A stretch of 64,000 bases of DNA from assembly GCA_037074765.1 (NCBI GenBank), contig JBAMDO010000016.1, positions 124,001 through 188,000 of the forward strand. Reading direction: 5' to 3'. Shown piece after piece: positions 44,461 to 55,130 of the stretch. Position numbers and translations under genes: made by a program. Every line of letters starts with the position of its first letter. Within the stretch, counting starts at the first letter, position 1. The notes beneath the pieces were generated by a model that ran no database searches, was not told where the DNA came from, and was given only the letters and a program-made list of their open reading frames with translations. Source of the DNA: Mansonella perstans. Lineage: Eukaryota; Nematoda; Chromadorea; Rhabditida; Onchocercidae.

Positions 44461-46164
44461 TTTACCTGCAAATTAAAAATATATTCAGTAAATTTAATCG
44501 TCAAACTAATTTCTATCATAAATATTTTTGAAATTCTTGGACGTTTTACTTTTGGACGTTTTACTGAATGGATTTAATTATTATGCAAGTTTAGTAAATC
44601 TGCGAAAGCATGCATTTTTTCAAACAATTCATAAAATGCTATCGTTTAAATATTAATATTTTCATAGGACTAATTTACGACATGCCTTTTCAATGAGTAA
44701 TGGTAATTGCTATGTATAGAACACTTGGATTTAAATTTGGGTGATTGAAGAAAGCAGCGAAAATAAATCCAATGATTCCTTTTTGTTTAAGTTTCGATAA
44801 TTAATGGAAAATGTAAAACGACAGAACTAAAGGAAAACTTTTTTTGGCAACAGAAAGATTGGCTTTGAGACCTAAACGAAAAGGTTAGGCCTTTTATGCT
44901 GAAAAATTTTTAATTCAGTTTCAGTCAAAGATCAAAAATTGGAATCCTTTATTTTGCATTTCATTCAGAGAAATGAAAAGTTACAGCTCTGTACTGAATA
45001 TTTTTTATATAAAAATTGTATGATTTCACAATGAGCTTTTCATAAAACCATATTAACGGAATAATTTTTTTCACCTGGAAAATTTCAATAAATTATTTTA
45101 ATTTACATTTTTTGTTAAGTGTGATGGTGAGTGAAACAAGAAGAGTCAAAAATCATGACGAGTCAAAAATTAACATTGCCATCAACTGCAGGTCGCAAAA
45201 AAATATTTTATCTTTGGTTAGGAAAAGCTCATAGGGAAAGTTAATGATGAAATTTGTTTGACAAAATGCATGATAAAGGTTTATTGATGGCATTAATAGT
45301 TTTCTTAGCGAATACAGAGAATACGAATATAAAATTATAGGTGAGTTTCTTATTGGTGGAGAAAATGGAGAATTTCGTGTTTTAGAGAATTGTGAAGTGT
45401 TGGGGTATCATTAAATTTGGGAGCAGAACTGAGCTCTGCCGTGGTTGACTCCATCCTTTTTATAGCATTGAAATGCATAGATAATCAAGAATTCGGACCT
45501 TTAAAGTTGCAAGAGATCTACAGTCTGGCCTTAGGTGGTTGTTGACAATTTAGACAAAGTGAGGAAAAAAGTTGCCGTCTGACAAAAGGATTTCTGACAT
45601 ATCCCTATTTTTTCTACAACTCCAGCATGCAGTCATCACTGTGAATGCCAGTTACACCTATTGCCTCTTCCAATTTTATTTTCTGTAATATTGACTGGTG
45701 AAATTAATTTTCATATTCTTTTGTTCACCGAAATCAGTCGAGGATTTCTTCTACGAAAAAAACAACTTCTACCACAGAAGAATGCCAAAACAGTTGTTCA
45801 CGTATCTGCTCGCTTTTTTTAAATCTTTCAGGGTTCGATCAAATTTATATAATAGTTCGATAATCTATCTGATATGAAAATTTTCAGTAATGTAAAAAAA
45901 TTAGAAAAACTGAAATGAACATTTAAATTTATCAAATTATATCTCACAAGTTCTAATCTTGTTATCAAAAAAATAGTTGAAAATTCTGAAATTTCAATTT
46001 TACTTTTCATTCACTAATTATTGTTCAAAATAAAACTTTTTGTTCATTATTACTTTAAATTTATAAAAGTGCCAAGACATCTTTCTGGCCATGGTTATGT
46101 TAAATTCTATTTGTATACAATCGCCGTTGTATTTTCATCACTTATATCTCACTCTAAGGCATGA
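44461..46164. other. Intergenic, no gene seen
   Basis: About 1.7 kb of AT-rich DNA upstream of the secreted-protein gene. There is no open frame with protein-like composition. The right end runs into the foldback element at 46165. Confidence 0.5.
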
Positions 46165-46450
46165 ATACACTCACATACACACATATTTATAAGAAATTTT
46201 TGCATGAAGCATATGCAAATTTTAGTCATATTTTACTATGAATAATCATCGATTACCAAATGATTACAATCATTTTATCACTAACAAGTACTGAGTGTGG
46301 AATTCATCTGTGGGAACTGATACTGAAAGTATGAAATCAAAATGGAATGCAAATATATTACATATATGACTAAAATTTGCTAAAAAGTATGACTAAAAAA
46401 GTATGCTTTATGCAAAAATTTTTTATAAGTATGTGTGTGCATATAAATTT
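46165..46450. mobile_element. MITE-like foldback element (about 290 bp)
   Basis: The left arm (about 46167-46241: CACATACACACATATTTATA, TTTTTGCATGAAGCATATGC, AAATTTTAGTCATA) is the reverse complement of the right arm (about 46360-46445: TATGACTAAAATTTGC, GTATGCTTTATGCAAAAA, TATAAGTATGTGTGTGC), with small gaps. Arms of about 70-80 bases enclose about 120 bases with no coding capacity. No target-site duplication could be assigned with confidence. The right end is followed by a TG/TA-rich tract. Confidence 0.6.
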
Positions 46451-46699
46451 ATGTGTATGTGTAGTATGTGTGTACATATGAATATGTGTGTATTATATGC
46501 TAAACCAGATGATATACGCCATTGATATAGGTGGGGAAGGACAGTGTGAATTTTTGTAATGTCAGGAATTCTCAAATGAAAGCTTTTTATTTCGATTTGT
46601 CGAGATTAAACGACCAAAGGTTGAAATAGCTTTTAATCTGATTTCATAATCGGATTATTTCCCACTTCTCTATTCATAAATTGACAGTTGCGCTTTTAG

Positions 46700-47008
46700 A
46701 CTTGAAGGAAATATAGTTAAAGTTGTCGGTTTCGATGCTGGAACTACTGGAAAAAAACGAGGTCCTGATAATCACCATCTGAGTATAGTTTTTGATTTTT
46801 TGGAACATTTTTCAGGCATTTCAGGCAAAAAGTTTGACATACATTCAGCCATGCATGAAACTTCGCTGGATGGATGTGTTTTTGAGGTATTCCAACTATA
46901 ACAGTTAGTTATAAACTTTTAACATATATTCATAGCTATTGTTTCTAGTATGAGAGAGAATTCCGATTAAAGCTGAAACAGTTTTTGGAAGGATGGAGAA
47001 AAATTTAA
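46700..47008 (+). pseudogene. Broken copy of the plus-strand gene tail at 55131-55440
   Basis: Left-duplicate counterpart of the two-exon fragment encoding GNIVKVVGFDAGTTGKKRGP ... YEREFRLKLKQFLEGWRKI. The right copy has ACTGTGAAGG after the acceptor. This copy has ACTTGAAGG, a one-base loss that shifts the phase of the first exon relative to its acceptor, so it is likely dead. The donor (GAG|GTATTC) and second acceptor (TTTCTAG) remain. Confidence 0.5.
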
Positions 47009-47709
47009 ATGTTTGTAACACATAAGATAGTAATTCGCATAAATGTTACAAATGAATAGTTGGCATTAAATGTTAGCAGTTGAACGAAATTTTAATCTTA
47101 TGGTATTGAATAAGTTTGTGTTTTTTAATCTAATATGATTTGCATATGAATGCATGAAATTCTCGGTGACATTGATTTTTTCAAAATGACAGACACAATG
47201 GCTTATTCTTGACGAAATTTGTATTATCGAAATATGCTGGCATTTGAATTATATTGGTTCAAGCATTTATCACGTGTTTCGAAAAGGGAATTTTGAATTT
47301 ATGTTTAGCTTTTGCAAAGCAAAATTTTTTCTGGCCTGTAAAGTTTTTTATTTTCGCTATCAATTTCGAAAAATATTTACCAAATCAAGTGCATTTTTGT
47401 TCCGAAAATATGAATTTCGTCATGTTTTGTTTTGGAGTGTAATGAGTCGGCAATCTTTTCTAATTGGAGCAGATAGGAACATTTTAATCGGTAAACGTGA
47501 AGTTGGTGTCAACTTTTAATTTCCAATACTTGGGAGGAAAAGTAAACAACATCAAGTAATTCAAGTCAAAGTGTGATTTGGCAGGTTTAGTATATGACCA
47601 ACTTTTATGATCAACTTCTCATGAGCAACTTTTAGATTGCCTTAATAAATTAGCCGACAAAGTAATAGGATGTTAATTGAAAAAATATGCAACAACTGTG
47701 TTTCTTCAG

Positions 47710-47837
47710 ATGAGAAAAAGTACAATGCGAGTAGAAGAGAGGACAAGAAGCCATTTTGTTTTGAATGCAAACATTGTGGCAATTTCTTTGCAAGTAAATA
47801 TTCATAGGAAAAACATGATATGCAACTAATCTCACTG
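47710..47837 (+). pseudogene. Decayed inverted zinc-finger exon, left copy
   Basis: After a TTCTTCAG acceptor the sequence encodes DEKKYNASRREDKKPF, then FECKHCGNFFASKYS and a TAG at 47805. It is homologous, in opposite orientation, to the zinc-finger exon at 53986-54147. It has lost the segment around MKKRNEYVKH and gained the stop. Flanking non-coding sequence from about 47505 also matches the region upstream of the intact exon. Confidence 0.75.
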
Positions 47838-48051
47838 ATGTGTAACAATCACTGCCTGAGATTCCTCACATTTATCACATTATTCTCAAGCTAGTCATTA
47901 CTCTCAACAACAAGTAATAAACAGCATATATTAAAATTTATTTCAAAATATAAAATGTGAAATATGAGCAGTTTTTTGACAAAAATGAGATATTTAACAA
48001 CTTCCTTCATTAGAAAGAGATTATATCTTGATGAAATTGTGAAATGTTCGA

Positions 48052-48612
48052 TTACAGTGCTTTGATTAATTCAGGAATGGCTTTTTGAAGATCAGCTTTC
48101 AGTCCAATATCTGCGATCTAAAAAATACGTCATATTTTATTGCCACTGGAAAGAAATGTAAATTTTTACGCTGGATCGTATTTAATATTTGCTAAATTTA
48201 TTTTATAAACCTCTGTGAAACACTGAAACACGTACACACAATAACTACACATAAATATTACGTTTTAGGAACGCATCTTATGATAGTTAAATATGGAACA
48301 ATCTTCAGTTAAGCAACCGCTGGTCGTCGATGAAATTTAATAAACAAAAGTAAATTAAGTTTATAATCATACAAAATCGAACTTCATTAAGTTAAAACAA
48401 AGTTACCTGGAAAATTGGAGCATCTGGGTCTTTATTTATAGCTACAATAACTTTGCTCTCTTTCATTCCTGCTATGTGTTGAATGGCGCCACTGATACCA
48501 ATTGCTATGTATAATTCCTGCGAATTATCGATAAATACAATATATTACATAGAAAGTTCGAAGAAAAAGTCAATCTACATTTTATTTATGGAAATTTTTT
48601 ATATGTGGATAG
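48052..48612 (-). pseudogene. Truncated ETFA fragment (last two exons only)
   Basis: Encodes [20 protein letters not shown] ... [10 protein letters not shown] (exon from 48517) and [20 protein letters not shown] before the stop at 48052, identical to the ends of the intact ETFA gene about 8.4 kb to the right. The copied segment stops inside the preceding intron at 48612, so no upstream exon exists. The fragment includes part of the FAD-binding C-terminal domain but has no start. It could be transcribed only as a chimera. Confidence 0.92.
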
Positions 48613-48730
48613 GTAAATAACAATAACTAAGGTCAATAAATAATAACAATAATAATAATAACTAATAAAGGTCAATAACTAAGTCAATAATCAATAACAA
48701 TAACTAAGGTCAATAACTAAGGTCAATAAC
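48613..48730. repeat. Low-complexity (GGTCAATAACTAA / AATAATAAC) tract at duplication edge
   Basis: Irregular AAGGTCAATAACTAA and AATAATAAC units begin directly at the right boundary of the left duplicate. The tract is absent from the right copy, whose sequence continues as ETFA intron. It may mark the repair or insertion junction. Confidence 0.8.
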
Positions 48731-48829
48731 AGCGCCACTCATGAAGTCATCGGTTACCCACGGTTATAATCATATACATCAGACAAATTGTTGCAGTGGG
48801 ATTATGCAGTGAGATTGCAGTGGGATTAC

Positions 48830-48945
48830 GTCTATTAATAATGTGAATTTTTCATTCCAAATTGGATTTAAATTTATGTAAATTGTTGAACTTCTGAAAT
48901 AAGTACGACCTTTATATTTAAATTTGACATATAGATCGCTGCTTT
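48830..48945 (-). pseudogene. Orphan C2-domain exon
   Basis: Between a TTTTCCAG acceptor and a GAC|GTAATC donor the minus strand encodes SSDLYVKFKYKGRTYF, then IYINLNPIWNEKFTLLID. This is the core of a C2 domain (SDxYVKFK and NPxWNEKF), closest in style to MCTP or synaptotagmin-like C2 domains. No further C2 exons were seen on either side, and the downstream side is cut off by the duplicated ETFA segment. It is either a gene fragment or an exon of a gene with long introns; a functional gene is not supported. Confidence 0.55.
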
Positions 48946-50051
48946 CTGGAAAATCAAGCCAGAAAATGAAAACCTTTTCCATTTTTTGGAAGAATTGTAA
49001 AAGATTTAATTAAGCATTCAGACTTCATACCAAAAATAATTTCTGAAATATTTCAGTTCATCTAAGATTGGCCTGAAACATTTCGAATGACCAAATTATG
49101 TCCTTCCTTCAGATACATCCGCACCGAAAATGTTGTGTAAGCTTCCGATTTGAATCTTTTGCTGCAATACTACGCTTCTGCTTATTTGTCATCTGGAAAA
49201 AAGTCAAATCTGGAAAAAAAAAAAAAGTCGGAAGAAGTGAGGAGGAGGTTGGAAGAGCTAAAGAGAGCAACAAGGATTGGTAGCACTAGCAATCGTAAAA
49301 GTTTGGGCAACAATATTTTATAATCGTTTTTTTTCCAATGTGTAACATCTGCAACAGGCTTAACCATAATTCATTCATTTTATCGCAATTTTACTCTTTT
49401 GCTTATTTCATTTTATCTAATTTCTTCCGTCATATTTTATTTTATTGTATAATTGCATAATCTTTTGTTATTGTTATCATAACTTCAGTTCTTTACTGCA
49501 AGCGAATTCTTCGAATTATTTGAATCCATTAAGTTTAAATGGAATCCTAGTGAAAAATATAAACGATTAGATAATTACTATCTGATTAAGTCAACCGAAA
49601 AGAGTAAAGAAAACATTTACACTCTTTTTATTGACAAGTAATTTTTTCTTGCAGGATTCAATGTAAAAACATTTTACACACACAAATAATTATTCATGCA
49701 AGCAAAGGAAATTATTCGACGCTTTCCTTTTCGCTTAGTTATAGAAATATTTAAATTTAATTCATCATTAAAATTATCACATTAAAAAGCTGGTGAGCAA
49801 AATTTTCAAACTCATGAATTTAATAATTATTAATGAGAACAATTAATTAACATTTTACGTCGATTTTGTATATCGCGTTACCAAACTAATAAAGTTGTTT
49901 CAAAAAGAATAAGTTTCGCTTCAAATTGAAAGTGCCACTATTTGCCGATACTGCTGCAAGATGATGATAATTATATCAAACATAAATAAACTTATTTATT
50001 ATCTAACTGAATGAAATCGATTAATGAATTTGAAAAGCTTACCTTCAAAGA

Positions 50052-50439
50052 AAGAGTCATCAATTTAGACCCGTACTATCGCTACTTTAGCCCCACTCCC
50101 AATATGCCTGTACTCTTTCTGTTCCTCCTACTGCTCCCGGTGTTGGTACTCCGCCCTTCTGTTTAGTAAGTCCCCTTACTACAGCTGCTTCACAATATTC
50201 AATTTCGCATTCTAATCTCTTACTTTTTTTGTATCATTTCTTTGTAAAATCTGTCCAATTCTAGAAATTCTCAGTATTTCCAGAAAGATTTAAGTAATTC
50301 CCTGGAAAGGGCTTTTCATTTGGACATCGATGATGCTCTCATTTGGTCAATATCCGCTAAGATGGAAGATCGATGTAATCGTATAAAAACATATGTCAAG
50401 GAACACCTTGGTCCAAAAGTTAAGAAACTGAAACGGTAG
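50052..50439 (+). CDS. Possible 3' exons of an unrecognised plus-strand gene
   Basis: The exon 50275-50439 (acceptor ATTCTCAG) encodes YFQKDLSNSLERAFHLDIDD, then ISAKMEDRCNRIKTYVKEHL and KKLKR before TAG, with protein-like composition and a predicted helical character. An upstream segment after ACTTTAG (about 50091) reads SVPPTAPGVGTPPFC in the phase that joins to it through GTAAGT at 50168. In another frame the same segment reads like a signal peptide (MPVLFLFLLLLPVL), but that frame hits a stop at or across the junction. No start is assigned. It may be a gene remnant. Confidence 0.35.
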
Positions 50440-52874
50440 AATTAAATGATTTTCCGTATTACTGCTTTGAAATATGAATATCATTACTTACTACTTGTTA
50501 GTGCTTACTATTGAATTTCAATCTTTATGATATATCTTACTAGATATCAGCTATGTAATCACTGTTCTAAAATGGATAACAAAAATTTTCAATTAAAAAA
50601 AGACGACATTGCTGTTGCAGTTCAATGAAAAATGTGACTATCACAGGATTCAAAGGAAATACAAATCCTATTGTGATAACTACGAAATGGTAAATCAATA
50701 ACATGTGAGAATTGCCAATTGATAAATCACCATGCAGAATGCATTGAAAATTCTGCAGTGACGAATAAAAACTTTTTGTGATCAAAAACTGCTGAGACTT
50801 TCTAATGATCAAAAAACTGCTTTGCAAATAGATTGTGGAACTGCTAAGTATTTGCAAGCCTAATGAAATTTGAAATGCTGAACCAAAGCGTACACTGCTA
50901 AAATAAGTCGTGAAAAGACAGCTGAATTACTCATTCCATTTCATTCGGATATTGGTCAGTTAACACTGTCGCATCAAGCGGAAAAGAGTCATGAAATTAA
51001 TCAAACAAGCGTTTCATTTTTTCTGCTGCAAAATTCTGTTCATAAGAATTATGAAATTTCTAATTTAAAATAAAAAGCTGTTATAAGTTGCCTCTTCGCC
51101 TTACATCATCACTTTTCGGCGTTTTTATTCCTTAGGTATCAATTTAAAATGCCATTTTTCATCATTTATAAGGTCATTTCATGAGTGATTTATAAGTTGT
51201 TATTTGATTTATAAGTTATTACTTCATGTAACCTGACCTACATCCTTAACCTACATTACTAGGTACAAAATGAGTTAAAGTTGTATTATTTGCATTTAAG
51301 TAAAAAACACGCAGTGACAAAAGAAAGTACATAAATGATGAACAAATAAAGAAAAGTAGAATAAGTTAATATGTTCAAAGCATCCGACACAATGCATGAA
51401 ATAAATGGAATTGATGGCATTCGATGAAGTCAATGGTTCCCAACCGGTAACTTCAGAAACCAAAACATGAACCGCGAGGACGGTGACAGCAGTAGGAGAG
51501 ACAGGAGAAAACATGCGGAAGCTGTTTTCTTTCTGTTTTTTTTTTTAAGCTAAACGTTGATTCGTTTATGGCCGCGGAGTATTCGGGTCTTAATATTGTA
51601 CTACTGTAAGATCGAAATACTTTTGACATTACTTGAAGGATGTTATGTCTGGTATATCTCTTTCATTTTCAATATTTGTTCTTTAACATCTAAGAAATTT
51701 ATTTTGAACATAATTTTAAAAACCAAATGTAACATGGAAGCAAAACTTTAAAGTTTTAGAATTAAACGCCACTTAAAAGTGTTGATTCGAATTTATTATT
51801 CTCATATTATTTGAAGGATTTGACTATTAGAATATTTAAAGAAAAATTCGAAGATCTGAGACAAATCAACTAGTACGTTATCAATGAAGAAATTAAAGGC
51901 TTGAAAATCGAAATTTATAATGAAGTCAAAAAATCACATAAATCCCGAGAAAGATTGCTGAGCCTTGTTTTGAAAAGCTAAACACAAATATAAGGAATTT
52001 CTTATCGAACGATATGGCAAGTGCTTGAACTAAAATAATTCAAATGACCCGAAGAGCAGCTTATTTTAAAGATGTAATTTTCGTCGTGTTTCGCTTTCAG
52101 TGTAATGCCCACTCAAGTCAATCAAAAAAAGAAACCGTCAAAAAAAACAAGAAAAACTTAATTAAATGCAGAACTTAATGTCAAAATAATCAATTAACGT
52201 ATTAATCTGAAAGAAAAAAATAAACTAAGCAAAAATATATAATAAAGAAATCAAACCCATCCTTAATTAAACATCTAGGAGAAAATGAATCTTATCATAA
52301 TCAATATGACAATAAAGTAAAGAACTAGACTAAGAAAAATGCAAAAAAAAAAAAAAAAAAAATAATAAATGAAAAACAACCAAAATTACTAATAACCAAG
52401 GTAAAATAAAATGAATAGAATGAAAAAATTCCAAAGTATTTCTAGAAATGCTAAATCTCCCTCCAGACTTACCAAACTATATATTTCCTTAAATAAGGAA
52501 CAAAAGTTATTAAACTAACAATAACTACCGGGTGATCAATATCTTATTTGCCCTCAAACTGAAACATAGCCAGTAAAAGCAATTCTTATTGGTAAAAAAT
52601 ATATACAAATACACCACATAACAAGTATTATGCAAGCTACTGCATTTTTCCGGAAGCGTCGTCGTCTGCTGCATTTGTTGAAGAATGCCCGAACTGTGAA
52701 TTTAATTGCAACAGATCTGAATGGAAATTTTTTAAATGCTTCTGCCAAAAGTACTAAAGAAAAAAAAACCTTAAGAAAAGAAAAATGTCAAAGGAAAACT
52801 TGGCTTATCATGTTTTCAATGTTTTGAAAAGTATTATCATTCTATTTCAGGTAGACAAATGCAAAATTGCAAAA
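50440..52874. other. Intergenic, AT-rich, no supported gene
   Basis: About 2.4 kb with poly-A tracts (about 52345) and short chance open frames. At 52670-52760 the plus strand briefly encodes ECPNCEFNCNRSEW, which has a zinc-finger-like Cys spacing but no His pair; it is too short to call. The left flank of zinc-finger exon 4 (from about 52836) repeats the flank of exon 3. Confidence 0.4.
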
Positions 52875-54953
52875 CTAACTGTGCAATCTGCGATACTGAC
52901 GCTCATGTCTTTTCAGTTCTTCTCTACTTATGAATACTTGACGACAATATTCGCACTGAGTTTTAAATTGATGTTCTTTCTTGTGACGAAAATATGTTGA
53001 CTTTACAGCGAATACTTTCCCACAACCGGGTTGTTTGCACTGATAACGAAATGGTTTTTTGTGCTCTGTCCTATGTTTTCTATATTCCTGTTGATTCATC
53101 ATCGTCGCAGTACATCCAGGATAAGGACAGTCATAATACTTATCTGAAAAACTTCTGATATGACATTTATATTTGCAGTCCACATTGTGATGAATCACTA
53201 TATTTTCTTGCCTAATTTTTCACCCTTACATAATCCAATATGAGCAACGAAGTTTTTAAATCAATTTGCATAATAAAAAAGAAACCATTTAAATTCATAG
53301 ATTATTAGGGTACCAACAATTACTATCAACAGCATTCTATATAAAACAAGTGACAAGTAACTCTCTTATGATGGTTAAAAAATGTTCATTCTATTTCAGG
53401 AAGACAAATGCAAATTTGCAAAACTAACAATTTGTCCCGTGATTCTTATGCTGGTGATTTATCAAGTCATCTTTTCGTTTGAAGATTTTGGAACAGTTTT
53501 TGCATTGAAATTTAGGTTGATATTTCTTGTGTTTATGAAGTCCTTGTAAATTATTGAATATTCGGCCACAGTCGGATCCTTTGCATTCATAACGAAATGG
53601 TTTTTGATGCCCGTTCCTGTGTTTTATATATTCACTTCTGTTTGTCATACTCGCAGTACATCCAGGATAAAAACAGTCATACTTATCTGAAATACTTTGT
53701 TATGACATTTATCTTTACAATGTACATTATGACCGGATCAATTTCAGTATTTCATTGCTTGTTTTCTCGAATTCACATTGTCGAGTGAAAGCATTAAATT
53801 TAAATCTTTTTTGAAAAAATCCTTTTCAAATTCATTGGTTATTACAATACCAACAGTGACTCTCTATGGAGGATGGAAAAATGTCGTAGCATAAGTTGAA
53901 TTTTTTATTGCTATTCCACTAATGCTTTGCAGAGCATTTCACGTGCATTATATTTTGGGAACAAATATAAAACTGCAAAACTTACTATTCACTCCGCGAC
54001 ACTTTTGTTCATGTCTTTCCTGTGATTGCTTACTTGTAAAGAAATTGCCACAATGTTTGCATTCAAAACGAAACGGCTTCTTGTCCCCTCTCTTATGTTT
54101 TACGTATTCATTTCGCTTCTTCATACTCGCATTGTACTTTTTCTCATCTGAAGTAATACAGTAATTGCATATTTTTTCAATTAACGTACCATTACCTCAT
54201 TTGCCAATTAATTGAAGCAACTAAAAGTTGCTCATAAGAATCTCAGTACTATATCTGCCAAAACAAATTTTGACTTGAACTACTCGACGTTATTTACTTT
54301 TCCCGCCGAGTATTGGAAATTAAAAGTTGGCTTTAGTGTTGTTTTCGATGGAATAATCTTCCACAATAAATAAGTTAAAATAGATCAGTTTCTGCTTTCG
54401 ATTTTTCATGGTCTGCACTCTTAATTTTAAACAAATAAGTCAAATTAAAGTATTGAACGAAAAGCCATTACGCTTTACCGCTTGTTCCTGGTAATTCTTC
54501 AACAGCATTTCTCCATCCACTGTCATGTGCATCCGCGTCTGGATCAAATAATGATAAATTGACAGCAATTGTGTCGAAATCATTTAGTGGTAAATTGGTA
54601 TCCTCGATAATTTTCTGGATGAAATCACTGTCACCACTTGTTTCTAGCGGTTCTTCATCAATATTTAACCATTCTCTGTTATATGCATCTGTATCTGGGC
54701 CAAGAACTGATTCCAAATCCATGTGATCGAGGACATTATAGTCATCTGAGAAGAAATTATTGTTTATGTGATCCGATTGAATTACCATTGCATCTTCGTG
54801 TGAGGTGTTTGAGGCAAAAAGTTGGCGATAGATAGGCATGGCATTTTGTGAATTAGAATTAATGCCATCGTTGTTTGGATTAGGTGATGAGGAGATTTCA
54901 TTCTGAGCAAAAGCGATGCAAAGCAAAATGCTAAACCAGATGATATACGCCAT
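52875..54953 (-). CDS. Secreted-type C2H2 zinc-finger protein with tandem alternative 3' exons
   Basis: Exon 1 (54953-54479, phase 1 end) encodes a signal peptide (MAYIIWFSILLCIAFA) and an acidic, Asn/Asp-rich region. Exon 2 (54147-53986; 162 bases, phase 1 to 1) has a degenerate first finger and FECKHCGNFF...HEQKC. Exon 3 (53686-53424) and exon 4 (53143-52875) both follow TTCAG, both begin with the same D-K-Y codons in phase 1, and both end in their own stop. Each encodes about 87-89 residues with a C-x4-C-x12-H-x3-H finger (YDCxYPGCTA...), a second C-x4-C finger and a C-x2-C finger. Exon 4's first two fingers are intact; exon 3's second lacks its last His. Possible products are 1-2-3 (299 aa), 1-2-4 (301), 1-3 (245) and 1-4 (247). 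A nuclear role is usual for C2H2 proteins, so the signal peptide is unexpected. Function unknown. Confidence 0.7.
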
Positions 54954-55130
54954 TGATATAGGTGGGGAAGGACAGTGTGAATTTTTGTAATGTCAGGAAT
55001 TCTCAAATGAAAGCTTTTTATTTCGATTTGTCGAGATTAAACGACCAAAGGTGAAATAGCTTTTAATCTGATTTCATAATCGGATTATTTCCCACTTCTC
55101 TATTCATAAATTGACAGTTTGCGCTTTTAG

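Larger units (their letters stand above)
46497..48612. repeat. Segmental duplication, left copy (2116 bp)
   Basis: Matches 54928-57044 in direct orientation with only a handful of differences noted by eye (for example three single-base indels near 46620-46705 and substitutions near 47480-47502), so well above 99% identical. It begins ATGCTAAACCAGATG and ends ATATGTGGATAG. It carries the first codons of the zinc-finger gene, a two-exon plus-strand gene tail, a decayed zinc-finger exon and the last two ETFA exons. The right copy is the original, because only there is ETFA intact. Confidence 0.97.

Noticed and set aside
47244..47519. Plus-strand 91-codon frame, repeated at 55676-55951
   Set aside because: It is conserved only because it lies in the recent 2.1-kb duplication. 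The composition is AT-driven (Phe/Lys/Tyr) and overlapping frames are open too.
52630..52827. Possible fifth zinc-finger cassette
   Set aside because: It is on the opposite strand to the array, has Cys pairs but no His pair, and lacks the shared exon start.
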